Assembly: GCF_036346855.1 (NCBI RefSeq)
Contig: NZ_CP107841.1
Span: forward strand, 4,592,001 to 4,656,000
Length of the DNA stretch: 64,000 bases
Source of the DNA: Streptomyces europaeiscabiei
GTDB lineage: Bacteria; Actinomycetota; Actinomycetes; Streptomycetales; Streptomycetaceae
Direction: 5' to 3'
Part shown: piece after piece, positions 49,196-57,189 of the stretch
Numbering within the stretch: position 1 is the stretch's first letter
Layout: every line of letters begins with the position of its first letter
Notes under the pieces: generated by a model
The model's input: only the letters and a program-made list of their open reading frames with translations
What the model was told of the DNA's origin: nothing
Database searches by the model: none
Made by a program: the position numbers and the translations under genes

Positions 49196-50668
49196 GTGAG
49201 TGCTTCCCGGCGTAGTGGGACCACCGACGAGCTCGGACCCGACGAGCCCGAGCGGACCGGTCCGACGGACGAGGACACCAAGGACATCGAGGGCACGGTG
49301 AACACCGAGGACACCGAAGGCACCGAGGGCTCCACGGACACCGGTGGCTCGGATCTCCTCGCCGCCCTGCTGGACGGGATGGACGCGGCCCTGTGCGCGT
49401 TCGACGCCGACGGCGTCGTCACCCACTGGAACCGCGAGGCCGAACGCATCCTGGGCTGGAGCGTGGGGGAGGCCGTAGGACGCCGCGGATTCGCCGGGTG
49501 GGCCGTACGCACCGCCGACGCCGAGGAGGTCGAGGGGCGGCTGATGGCCGCCATGCACGCCGCCGGCCGACAGGTCCACGAGTTCGCCCTGGTCACGAAG
49601 GACGGCGGACGCGTCCTCGTACGCACCCAGTCCGCCGCCGTACGCGGACCCGACGGCAAGCCCGCCGGCCTGTACTGCGCCTTCAGCGAGGTCCACGCGC
49701 AGATCGACCTCGAACGCTCCATCGCCCTCAGCGAAGCCCTCTTCGAGGACGCCTCCTGGGGCGTCGTCCTCGTCGACGCCGACCTGCGGCCCGCCGTCGT
49801 CAACGCCCACGCCGCCCGCGCCCTCGGCATCGGCCGCACGGCCGTCCTCGGACGCCCCCTCGGCGAACTGCTCGCCCAGGGCGTCGAGGAACTGGAGAGC
49901 GCCCTCACCCACGTCCTCGCCGAGGGCGCCCCGCCCGCGCCCGCCGAGATCTGGGTCGGCGTCCGCACCCCCGACGGCGAGAAGCGCCGCTGCTGGCGCA
50001 GCGGCTTCCTCCGCCTCGCCTCACCGCTGGCCGAAGAACCGGTTCCCCTCGGCGTCGGCTGGCTCTTCCAGGACATCACCGAAGCCAAACAGACCGAGCA
50101 GGAGGCCGCGCAGCTCCGCTTCCGCGCCAACCAGCTCCACCGGGCCGCACGCGCCGCCGCCGAGTGCGAGGACCCCGGCGAGGCCGCCACCGTCCACCTC
50201 GACTTCGCCCTCGCCGGCTTCGCCGACCACGCCCTCATCGACCGCGTCGCCGGCGGCTCCCTCACCGACGGCACAGGCCCCGCCCGTCTCGTCCGCGTCG
50301 CCGCCACCCCCACCGGCCAGCCCGGCCCCAGTCACCTCGCCGGCCACGCCGGCATCCCGGTCCGTTACGGCCCCGGCCACCCCGCCCTGCAGTGCGTGGA
50401 CCGGGCGGGCTCGGTCCGCGCCAGCGCCGGCACGGCTCCCCCGGAAGCGGCCCGCAACTGGGCCACCGGCCGCCAGTGGCCGGCGGACACCGTCCACTCC
50501 CTCTGCACCGTCCTCCGCAGCCGCGGCCGCACCCTCGGCGTCGTCACCTTCCTCCGCAGCGCCAACCGCACCCCCTTCGAGCGCACCGACGCGGTCTACG
50601 CCGAGGACATCGCCGTACGCATCGCCACGGCACTGGATCTGGAGGCGCTGGAGAGGTCGGCGGAGTAA
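49196..50668 (+). CDS. PAS/GAF sensor protein without output domain
   Basis: A 490-residue protein. Residues 1-50 are acidic with TEDTEGTEG repeats. PAS 1 (LDGMDAALCAFDADGVVTHW, NREAERILGWSVGEAVGRRG) and PAS 2 (ASWGVVLVDADLRPAVVNAH, ending GWLFQDITEAKQTEQEAAQL) are followed by a GAF-like domain (TVHLDFALAGFADHALIDRV, DTVHSLCTVLRSRGRTLGVV). It lacks the PP2C/SpoIIE phosphatase that usually follows in Streptomyces. GTG 49196 has GGGGG 6 bp upstream. Ligand unknown. Confidence 0.83.
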   Translation: MSASRRSGTTDELGPDEPERTGPTDEDTKDIEGTVNTEDTEGTEGSTDTGGSDLLAALLDGMDAALCAFDADGVVTHWNREAERILGWSVGEAVGRRGFAGWAVRTADAEEVEGRLMAAMHAAGRQVHEFALVTKDGGRVLVRTQSAAVRGPDGKPAGLYCAFSEVHAQIDLERSIALSEALFEDASWGVVLVDADLRPAVVNAHAARALGIGRTAVLGRPLGELLAQGVEELESALTHVLAEGAPPAPAEIWVGVRTPDGEKRRCWRSGFLRLASPLAEEPVPLGVGWLFQDITEAKQTEQEAAQLRFRANQLHRAARAAAECEDPGEAATVHLDFALAGFADHALIDRVAGGSLTDGTGPARLVRVAATPTGQPGPSHLAGHAGIPVRYGPGHPALQCVDRAGSVRASAGTAPPEAARNWATGRQWPADTVHSLCTVLRSRGRTLGVVTFLRSANRTPFERTDAVYAEDIAVRIATALDLEALERSAE

Positions 50669-50897
50669 CCGGGGCGGAAACCGCCGCGGGCGGAAGCGCC
50701 GCGGACGCGAACCGGCACGGCGACGGCCGAGAGCCCGACGGAGCGGCGAGCCGGTGGCGGGCAGCGAGCGACCAGCCGCACGCGCCGCCGGTGACCGGCG
50801 GGCGCCCGACGCCCCCGAGAGCACTGGCGGGCGGGGGACTGGCAGGCGCGAGACAAAGGGCTCGCCTCCGCTCGTGGACCCGGCGGAGAATCCCGCC

Positions 50898-51539
50898 ATG
50901 GCTGTCATCCACCAAACCACCCTCAAGCCCACCAAGCTCGAACTCCTCACCTCCTGGCTGCCCACCCGCCCCTGGTACGCCGGCGGCCCGGCCGCCCCGG
51001 TGCTGACCAAGGCCGGCGGCTTCCGCCTCGACGACCCCGAGGGCGAGGTCGGCATCGAGTTCATGGTCGCCACCGACACCTCCGGCCCCACCCCGGTCCA
51101 CTACCTGGCGCCTCTCACCTATCGGGGCGCCCCTCTCCCCGACGCCGAGCACGCTCTCATCGGCACCATGGAACACGGCGTACTGGGCAGGCGCTGGGTC
51201 TACGACGGAGTCCAGGACCCGGTGCTTCTGGCCCGGCTACTGGCCCTGTTCGAGGGCCGCGCCGAACCCCAGGCACAGAGCCTCACGGACACCCCGGACC
51301 ACGAGGTCACCCGCTCCTACATGGGCGAAGGCCCGCTGTCCGCGGCCACCCTCACCACGACCGACACCCCGGAAGCCACCGAGCTGCTCCTCCGGCCCGA
51401 GGGCACCGTCCTCCACCTGAACCGCGTCCTCCACCCGGGCGCCCTCGACCTCCCGTTCCCCGTAAAGGGCCAGGTCACAGGGCACTGGACGCTGCCGGAC
51501 GACACCCGGACCCGCGCGGTCTTCGCCGTACTGCGGTAA
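50898..51539 (+). CDS. Maltokinase N-terminal-cap-like protein
   Basis: A 213-residue soluble protein resembling only the N-terminal cap of maltokinases: LLTSWLPTRPWYAGGPAAPV, GGFRLDDPEGEVGIEFMVAT, YLAPLTYRGAPLPDAEHALI, GTMEHGVLGRRWVYDGVQDP. The kinase lobes are absent. Such stand-alone caps are common in Streptomyces and of unknown role. GGCGGAG precedes the ATG at 50898. Confidence 0.82.
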   Translation: MAVIHQTTLKPTKLELLTSWLPTRPWYAGGPAAPVLTKAGGFRLDDPEGEVGIEFMVATDTSGPTPVHYLAPLTYRGAPLPDAEHALIGTMEHGVLGRRWVYDGVQDPVLLARLLALFEGRAEPQAQSLTDTPDHEVTRSYMGEGPLSAATLTTTDTPEATELLLRPEGTVLHLNRVLHPGALDLPFPVKGQVTGHWTLPDDTRTRAVFAVLR

Positions 51540-51567
51540 TTCCTCGGCAATCCCCTCGGAAAATCAC

Positions 51568-51596
51568 TTGAGCGTCCTCCGAGCGCTTCTTAGTGT
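51568..51596 (+). promoter_or_regulatory. Promoter of the oxygenase leader transcript
   Basis: TTGAGC (51568-51573), 17-bp spacer, TAGTGT (51591-51596), a good sigma-70-type (HrdB) match. Predicted start near 51603, 27 bp before the first leader ORF. Confidence 0.6.
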
Positions 51597-51629
51597 GTGC
51601 GGTACACGAGAGAGGAGGTGGTTCGGCAG

Positions 51630-51668
51630 ATGTATTGCAACCGGACGCGTGAGGTGGCTGCGGGCTAG
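51630..51668 (+). CDS. 12-residue leader ORF (MYCNRTREVAAG)
   Basis: A strong ribosome binding site AGGAGG at 51613-51618, 11 bp before ATG, then 12 codons and TAG. The peptide MYCNRTREVAAG has no known domain. Its position between a promoter and a perfect inverted repeat is that of an attenuation peptide. Translation is inferred from the exceptional Shine-Dalgarno. Confidence 0.55.
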   Translation: MYCNRTREVAAG

Positions 51669-51747
51669 CGGCCCTGCACCACACACAGTGCGGTGCCGGA
51701 CCAGCGCGTGTTGAACGCGCAGCCGGCCCAATCTCAAGCAGTCACCC

Positions 51748-51820
51748 GACCCGCAGACTCGCCGGTACGTCCGGCCGGCTTCTTCGCCCCCTGGGCGGAG
51801 GGACCCAGAGTCTGCGGGTC
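51748..51820 (+). promoter_or_regulatory. Inverted repeat, putative attenuator, between the two leader ORFs
   Basis: Perfect 13-bp arms GACCCGCAGACTC (51748-51760) and GAGTCTGCGGGTC (51808-51820). The 47-base loop contains a smaller stem GCCGG-TACGT-CCGGC at 51761-51775. It could terminate transcription or hide the second leader's initiation region. Confidence 0.6.
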
Positions 51821-51851
51821 GTCTGCTGTGGGGGCGCAGTATCCTTTCGGC

Positions 51852-51929
51852 ATGCTTCCGATACTCGTTCGACGCCGGCACGTGGACTACGTGCGCGTCA
51901 CGAGCATGGGCTGTCGGCCTTCCGTCTGA
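51852..51929 (+). CDS. Putative leader peptide of the RRHVD family (25 aa)
   Basis: The peptide MLPILVRRRHVDYVRVTSMG then CRPSV belongs to the short Streptomyces leader peptides with an RRHVD core and near-terminal Cys-Arg, usually found ahead of sulfur-assimilation or cysteine-related genes. It ends 38 bp before the oxygenase start. It suggests translation-dependent (possibly cysteine-responsive) control. Confidence 0.8.
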   Translation: MLPILVRRRHVDYVRVTSMGCRPSV

Positions 51930-51967
51930 ACCTCGGAATCCGGCCCCAGCCCTACCTCATCCCACGG

Positions 51968-53005
51968 ATGCATCCCATGACGCACACATCGACGGCATCG
52001 TCGTATCAGCAGTTGCCCATCATCGATCTCTCCGCCGCCGATCGCGGACCCGGGGCGCGGGCGCTGTTGCACGCGCAGTTGCACAGCGCCGCGCATGACG
52101 TGGGGTTCTTCCAGCTCGTCGGGCACGGGGTGGGTGAGGAGGAGGTCGGGCGGCTCGCTGCCGCCATGCGGGGGTTCTTCGCGTTGCCCGAGGCCGAGCG
52201 GCTGGCCATCGACAACGTCAACTCGCCGCATTTCCGGGGGTACACGCGGACCGGGGACGAGCGGACGGGTGGGAGCCGGGACTGGCGGGATCAGCTGGAC
52301 ATCGGGGCCGAGCGGGCCGCGCACCTGCCGGGGGCCGGTGAGCCCGCCTACTGGTGGCTGCAGGGGCCCAACCAGTGGCCGGGCTCGCTGCCGGGGCTGC
52401 GGGACGCCGCCCTCGCGTGGATCGACCGGCTCAGTTCGGTGGCTCAGCGGTTGCTGCGTGAGCTGCTCGTCTCCATCGGGGCGCCCGCCGATTTCTACGA
52501 CCCGATCTTCGGGGAGCGGGCCCATCCGCATCTGAAGCTCGTGCGGTATCCCGGGAGCGCGGGGGACGGCGGCGACCAGGGGGTGGGGACCCACAAGGAC
52601 TACGGGTTCCTGACCCTGTTGCTGCAGGACCAGGTCGGTGGGCTTCAGGTGGAGCGGGCGGACGGGCTGTTTCATGACGTGCCGCCGATTCCGGGGGCGT
52701 TCGTGGTCAACCTCGGGGAGCTGCTGGAGGTGGCGACCAACGGGTATCTGCTCGCCACCAAGCACCGGGTCGTCAGTCCGGCGGGGGCCACCGAGCGGTT
52801 CTCCGTGCCGTTCTTCTACAACCCGCGGCTGGACGCGCGGGTCGAGCCGCTCGTCTTTCCGTATGCCTCCACCGCGCCCGGGGTCACCGATGATCCGGGC
52901 AATCCGCTGTTCGCCGAGTACGGGTTCAACGAGCTGAAGGGGAAGTTGCGGGCGCATCCGCTGGTCGCCGAGCGGCATCACGCGGAGCTGCTCAGCCCCG
53001 CGTGA
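51968..53005 (+). CDS. Isopenicillin-N-synthase-family Fe(II) dioxygenase
   Basis: A 345-residue 2OG-Fe(II)-type oxygenase. N-terminal LPIIDLSAADRGPGARALLH; double-stranded beta-helix with iron ligands in GTHKDYGFLTLLLQD (HxD) and ATKHRVVSP (distal His), and the cosubstrate-binding R-x-S in TERFSVPFFYNP. Substrate unknown; no NRPS gene is near, so it is not a penicillin gene. ATG 51968 or 51977. It follows two leader ORFs and an inverted repeat. Confidence 0.9.
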   Translation: MHPMTHTSTASSYQQLPIIDLSAADRGPGARALLHAQLHSAAHDVGFFQLVGHGVGEEEVGRLAAAMRGFFALPEAERLAIDNVNSPHFRGYTRTGDERTGGSRDWRDQLDIGAERAAHLPGAGEPAYWWLQGPNQWPGSLPGLRDAALAWIDRLSSVAQRLLRELLVSIGAPADFYDPIFGERAHPHLKLVRYPGSAGDGGDQGVGTHKDYGFLTLLLQDQVGGLQVERADGLFHDVPPIPGAFVVNLGELLEVATNGYLLATKHRVVSPAGATERFSVPFFYNPRLDARVEPLVFPYASTAPGVTDDPGNPLFAEYGFNELKGKLRAHPLVAERHHAELLSPA

Positions 53006-53016
53006 TGCGGCGGGGG

Positions 53017-54117
53017 CTACCGGGCGATGTTGTCGTAGCCCTCGATCGCCCGCGGGTCGCGCGGGCCCGGGCCGATGTAGCGCGCGGAGGGGCGGACGAG
53101 GCGGCCGGTGCGCTTCTGTTCCAGGATGTGCGCCGACCAGCCCGCCGTGCGGGCGCAGGTGAACATCGATGTGAACATGTGGGCCGGTACCTCGGCGAAG
53201 TCGAGGACGATCGCGGCCCAGAACTCGACGTTGGTGGCGAGGACCCGGTCGGGGCGGCGGGCGTGGAGTTCCGCGAGGGCCGCCTTCTCCAGGGCCTCGG
53301 CGACCTCGAAGCGGGGGGCGCCGAGGTCGCGGGCGGTGCGGCGCAGGACGCGGGCGCGGGGGTCCTCGGCGCGGTAGACGCGGTGGCCGAAGCCCATGAG
53401 GCGTTCGCCCTTGTCGAGGGCGCGCTTGACGTAGGCGTCGGCGTCGCCCGTGCGTTCGATCTCTTCGATCATGCCGAGGACGCGGGAGGGGGCGCCGCCG
53501 TGGAGGGGGCCGGACATGGCTCCTACGGCGCCGGAGAGGGCCGCCGCGACATCCGCGCCGGTCGACGCGATGACTCTGGCAGTGAAGGTGGACGCGTTCA
53601 TGCCGTGTTCGGCCGCCGAGGTCCAGTACGCGTCGACGGCCGCGACGTGCTTCGGGTCGGGTTCGCCGCGCCAGCGGATCATGAAGCGTTCGACGACGGA
53701 CTGGGCCTTGTCGATCTCGCGCTGCGGGACCATGGGGTGGCCTTGGCCGCGGGCGGACTGGGCGACGTAGGAGAGGGCCATGACGGCGGCGCGGGCGAGG
53801 TCGGCGCGGGCCTGCTCCTCGTCGATGTCCAGGAGCGGCTTGAGGCCCCAGACCGGGGCGAGCATGGCCAGCGCGGACTGGACGTCGACGCGGATGTCGC
53901 CGGAGTGGACGGGGATGGGGAACGGCTCGGCGGGTGGCAGGCCGGGGCGGAAGGCGCCGTCGACGAGCAGGCCCCAGACGTTGCCGAAGGAGACGTGGCC
54001 GACGAGGTCCTCGATGTCGACGCCGCGGTAGCGGAGTGCGCCGCCTTCCTTGTCCGGTTCGGCGATCTCCGTCTCGAACGCGACGACTCCTTCGAGCCCG
54101 GGTACGAAGTCGGACAT
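53017..54117 (-). CDS. Citrate synthase family protein (citrate synthase 2-like)
   Basis: A 366-residue citrate synthase: [20 protein letters not shown], catalytic His regions [20 protein letters not shown] and [40 protein letters not shown] and catalytic Asp in [20 protein letters not shown]. It condenses acetyl-CoA (or propionyl-CoA) with oxaloacetate. It matches the shorter Streptomyces paralogue encoded next to pdxH. GAGGAG precedes ATG 54117. Divergent from pdxH. Confidence 0.93.
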   Translation of the reverse strand: MSDFVPGLEGVVAFETEIAEPDKEGGALRYRGVDIEDLVGHVSFGNVWGLLVDGAFRPGLPPAEPFPIPVHSGDIRVDVQSALAMLAPVWGLKPLLDIDEEQARADLARAAVMALSYVAQSARGQGHPMVPQREIDKAQSVVERFMIRWRGEPDPKHVAAVDAYWTSAAEHGMNASTFTARVIASTGADVAAALSGAVGAMSGPLHGGAPSRVLGMIEEIERTGDADAYVKRALDKGERLMGFGHRVYRAEDPRARVLRRTARDLGAPRFEVAEALEKAALAELHARRPDRVLATNVEFWAAIVLDFAEVPAHMFTSMFTCARTAGWSAHILEQKRTGRLVRPSARYIGPGPRDPRAIEGYDNIAR

Positions 54118-54247
54118 CAGGCGGCTCCTCTTGATGTGTGCGACAGGGGGTCCAAGCACCATACGCCTGAGTGCCATGTTTGGGGAGAGTCTGCGGCACT
54201 CAGTGCCACTTCCCTCGGGCCGGCTGTCCATACGGCAGGATGACCAT

Positions 54248-54901
54248 GTGAACGATCACGATCCTGCTCTCATGCGCAAGCAGTACCGCGCCGCCGGGCT
54301 CGACGAGAGCGAGCTGGCCGGTGATCCGATGGAGCAGTTCGCGCGGTGGTTCGGGCAGGCCGCGCAGGAGGGCGCGGTGTTCGAGCCGAACGCCATGGTC
54401 GTGTCGACGGCGGACGCCGAGGGACGCCCGGGGTCTCGTACGGTGCTGATGAAGGCGTACGACGCGCAGGGCTTCGTCTTCTACACGAACTACGACTCCC
54501 GCAAGGCCCGTGACCTGGCGGAGAACCCTCATGTGTCGCTGCTCTTCCCCTGGCACGGCATCGCCCGGCAGGTGATCGTGACGGGTACGGCGCGGCGGAC
54601 GGGGCGGGACGAGACGGCGGCGTACTTCCGGACGCGTCCGCATGGTTCGCAGCTGGGGGCGTGGGCCAGCGCGCAGTCCTCGGTGATCTCCTCGCGGGCC
54701 GAGCTGGACGCCGCGTACGAGGAGTTGCACACCCGCTATCCGGAGGGTGAGCAGGTGCCGGTGCCGCCGAACTGGGGTGGTTTCCGGGTGGCGCCGCAGA
54801 GTGTGGAGTTCTGGCAGGGCCGGGGGAACCGGCTGCACGACCGGCTGCGGTACGTGGCGGAGCCGGACGGGTCGTGGCGGGTGGAGCGGCTGAGTCCGTA
54901 G
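54248..54901 (+). CDS. pdxH: Pyridoxamine 5'-phosphate oxidase
   Basis: A 217-residue Pdx[81 protein letters not shown] and C-terminal [20 protein letters not shown] with the R-L-H-D-R substrate motif. It oxidises PNP or PMP to pyridoxal phosphate with FMN. GTG 54248 is used. It is the canonical copy; a divergent paralogue lies at 4.8 kb. Confidence 0.94.
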   Translation: MNDHDPALMRKQYRAAGLDESELAGDPMEQFARWFGQAAQEGAVFEPNAMVVSTADAEGRPGSRTVLMKAYDAQGFVFYTNYDSRKARDLAENPHVSLLFPWHGIARQVIVTGTARRTGRDETAAYFRTRPHGSQLGAWASAQSSVISSRAELDAAYEELHTRYPEGEQVPVPPNWGGFRVAPQSVEFWQGRGNRLHDRLRYVAEPDGSWRVERLSP

Positions 54902-54965
54902 GGGCTTCGGTCCCGTACGCCGTCGGTCCGGGTCGTCGGCCGTCCGGTTTCGTCAGGCCGGGTCG

Positions 54966-55748
54966 TCAGCCCAGTACCTCGTCCAGCAGCGTCGCCCACT
55001 GGGCCACCACCCTGTCGCGGCGGCCGGTGTCGTCGGTGAGGAGGTTGGCGAGGCCGAGGCCGCGGGCCATGTCGAGGAGGCCCTGGACGGTTTCGCGGAC
55101 GCCGGGGACGGTCTCGTCGACGCGGAGGAGGTCGACGGCGATGCGGTGGGCCTCACGGCCGAAGCGGGCTTCGAGTTCGGTGACGCGGGGGCGGAGCTGG
55201 TCCTCGTTGGAGGCGGCGACCCAGAGGTGGAGGGCGGCGCGGAAGAGGGGGCCGGTGTAGAGGTCGACGACGGCGGCGACGACGGCGCGGCGGTCGTCGG
55301 GGCTGTCACGGAAGAGGGCGCGCAGGGCGAGGGAGCGTTCCTCGGCGACGTACTCGACGGCGGCGGTGAACAGGTCCTCGCGGGTGCGGAAGTGGTGTTG
55401 GGCGGCGCCGCGGGAGACACCGGCGCGTTCGGCGACGACGGAGACGGTGGAGCCGGCCCAGCCGTGTTCGGCGAGGCAGGACACCGCGGCTTCCAGGAGC
55501 CGCTTGCGGGTGACCCGGCTGCGGTCCTGTTTGGGCCCGCGGTCGGCCACCGTGCCGGTGCCGGTGCCGGTCTCGGTGCCGGTGCCGGTGCCGGTCTCGG
55601 TACCGGTCTCGGTCTCGGTGCCGGTCTCGGTGCCGGTCTCGGTCTCGGTCTCGGTACCGGTCTCGGTGTCGTCGGTGTCGGCCATCGTGCCAGTGCCAGT
55701 GTCGGTTTCGGTGTCGTCGGATGTGCCCACCGTGCTCACAGAACCCAT
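54966..55748 (-). CDS. TetR-family regulator with Thr/Glu/Gly repeat N-terminus
   Basis: A 260-residue TetR protein. The HTH domain begins about residue 75: TRKRLLEAAVSCLAEHGWAG, STVSVVAERAGVSRGAAQHH, FRTREDLFTAAVEYVAEE. The ligand domain follows. Residues 11-66 are acidic repeats of TETG and TGTG, coded by 6-bp units. The ATG overlaps the enoyl-CoA hydratase stop; a GTG at 55739 is an alternative start. As last gene of the atu/liu-like operon it probably controls that operon. I find no CTGACG palindrome near its own promoter, so I do not assign it to the 1-30 kb regulon. Confidence 0.87.
   Translation of the reverse strand: MGSVSTVGTSDDTETDTGTGTMADTDDTETGTETETETGTETGTETETGTETGTGTGTETGTGTGTVADRGPKQDRSRVTRKRLLEAAVSCLAEHGWAGSTVSVVAERAGVSRGAAQHHFRTREDLFTAAVEYVAEERSLALRALFRDSPDDRRAVVAAVVDLYTGPLFRAALHLWVAASNEDQLRPRVTELEARFGREAHRIAVDLLRVDETVPGVRETVQGLLDMARGLGLANLLTDDTGRRDRVVAQWATLLDEVLG
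55551..55667 (-). repeat. 6-bp microsatellite encoding TG/TE repeats
   Basis: About 20 units of GGTCTC/GGTGCC type sequence (plus strand), coding residues 28-66 of the TetR protein. Always in multiples of three, so it changes length without frameshift. Confidence 0.9.
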
Positions 55749-56473
55749 CCCGGTTCCCGTCTTTCGAGGAAGGCCGTCATGCCCTCGCGGGCGTCGGCGG
55801 AGGCGAACAGCCGGGACGAGAGGCGGGTCAGTTCGCCCGCGTCCAGGTCGAAGTTCTCCAGAACCTTAGTCGTGAGCAGGTGTTTCGTCTCCGCCAGGGC
55901 CTTCGGGGAGGCTCGGCGCAGTCCGTCGAGGACGGGTTCGAGGACGTCGTCGACATCGGCGCCGGCGGTGGTGAGCAGGCCGATGCGGGCGGCTTCGGCG
56001 GAGCCGAACCTCTCGCCGGTGAGGTAGTAGCGGGCCAGGGCGCGGGGGTCGGTGCGGGGGCGGAGGGTGAGGGAGATGACGGCGGGGGCGACGCCGATGC
56101 GGACCTCGGTGAGGGCGAAGGTGGCCTCGGGGCCGGCGGCGGCGATGTCGCAGGCTCCGAGCAGGCCGAGGCCGCCCGCCCGGACGTGTCCGGTGACGCG
56201 GGCGACTACGGGCTTGGGCAGTTCGAGGAGCAGGCGGAGGAGGTCGACCAGGGCCTGCGGGTCGGGTGGGTCGCGCAGGTCGGCTCCGGCGCAGAAGGTG
56301 TTGCCGGTGTGGGTGAGGACGACGGCTCGTACGGTGTCGTCCTTGCCGCACCGGTCGAGGGCGTCGCAGAGTTCGGCGACGAGGGCGGCGGAGAGGGCGT
56401 TGCGGTTGGCCGGGGAGTCGAGGGTGAGGGTGGCGATCCCCCGGTGGTGGGCGTATCGGATGAGGTCTGTCAC
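55736..56473 (-). CDS. Enoyl-CoA hydratase/isomerase family protein
   Basis: A 245-residue crotonase: IATLTLDSPANRNALSAALV, NTFCAGADLRDPPDPQALVD, KPVVARVTGHVRAGGLGLLG, FALTEVRIGVAPAVISLTLR. The oxyanion-hole glycines are kept (HVRAGGLGL). It probably hydrates an unsaturated acyl-CoA in the operon's degradative route. GTG 56473 overlaps the ligase stop; the stop overlaps the TetR ATG. Confidence 0.88.
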   Translation of the reverse strand: MTDLIRYAHHRGIATLTLDSPANRNALSAALVAELCDALDRCGKDDTVRAVVLTHTGNTFCAGADLRDPPDPQALVDLLRLLLELPKPVVARVTGHVRAGGLGLLGACDIAAAGPEATFALTEVRIGVAPAVISLTLRPRTDPRALARYYLTGERFGSAEAARIGLLTTAGADVDDVLEPVLDGLRRASPKALAETKHLLTTKVLENFDLDAGELTRLSSRLFASADAREGMTAFLERREPGWVL

Positions 56474-57113
56474 AGGCGCTCCCTGAGTTCGCGGCGGAGT
56501 GTCTTCCCGGAGGCCGCGCGGGGCACGCCGTCGATGAAGGTGATGTGGTGGACGCGTTTGTAGGGGGCGACGCGTTCGGCGACGTACATCATGACCTCGC
56601 CCTCGGAGAGGTCGCGTGCCGTGGGGTGGCGGACGACGAAGGTGTGCCGGACCTCGTTGCCGTCGTCGTTGTAGTGGCCGATGACGGCGGCGTCGGCGAT
56701 GCCGGGGTGGGTGACGAGGAGGGCTTCGAGTTCGGCGGGGGCGACCTGGAAGCCCTTGTACTTGATCAGTTCCTTGACGCGGTCGACGACGTGGAGCCAG
56801 CCGTCGGCGTCGGTGTGCCCGATGTCGCCGGTGGCGAGCCAGCCGTCGGCGTCGATCATGTCGGCGGTGGCCCGGGGCCGGCCCAGCTGTGCAGGGCGAG
56901 TACGTCGCCCTTGCCCGCGCCCGCCTCGGCGAACGAGGCGGCGAGCCGCCGGTGGAAGCGGTCCACCTGTTCGTACGTGAGGGTCGTGCCGTCGACGCCG
57001 TCGACGCCGTCGATCAGGGCGGGCAGGTCGCCGAACTCGGCGGCGTGGGCCGGTACGGCGTCGTGGATGGGGAGTTCGACGGGTGGGACGTCTGCGTACT
57101 CGCTGCGGAACAT
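56470..57113 (-). pseudogene. 4-coumarate/cinnamate-CoA ligase-type gene with internal deletion
   Basis: The N-terminal piece (ATG 57113, GGAGG upstream) reads MFRSEYADVPPVELPIHDAV and later LTYEQVDRFHRRLAASFAEA, KGDVLALHS. Right after, the frame switches and resumes at RATADMIDADGWLATGDIGH, HVVDRVKELIKYKGFQVAPA and SGKTLRRELRERL. About 290 codons between are missing, including the AMP-binding P-loop and core motifs. A full ligase has about 520 residues. From gene order it is the counterpart of S. coelicolor SCO4383, the characterised cinnamate-CoA ligase. The C-terminal part could be translated from ATG 56844-region but cannot adenylate. Confidence 0.88.
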
Positions 57114-57130
57114 GGTTCCTCCAAGACGGC

Positions 57131-57180
57131 CTGATGCATCCTGATACAACCCGATACGTCCTGATGCATCCCGATATGGC
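57131..57180 (-). repeat. 10-bp tandem repeat between dehydrogenase stop and ligase remnant
   Basis: Five 10-bp units of the form ATC[A/G]GGATGC on the minus strand, filling most of the gap between the acyl-CoA dehydrogenase stop (57190) and the ligase ribosome binding site. Confidence 0.85.
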
Positions 57181-57189
57181 CAGGACGGC

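Noticed and set aside
51968..53005. Beta-lactam biosynthesis gene
   Set aside because: The oxygenase is only of the IPNS superfamily; no NRPS, epimerase or acyltransferase genes are near.
54966..55748. The local TetR protein as regulator of the CTGACG palindrome regulon
   Set aside because: No copy of the palindrome lies at its own operon, and all copies are more than 25 kb away; its operon is the more likely target.
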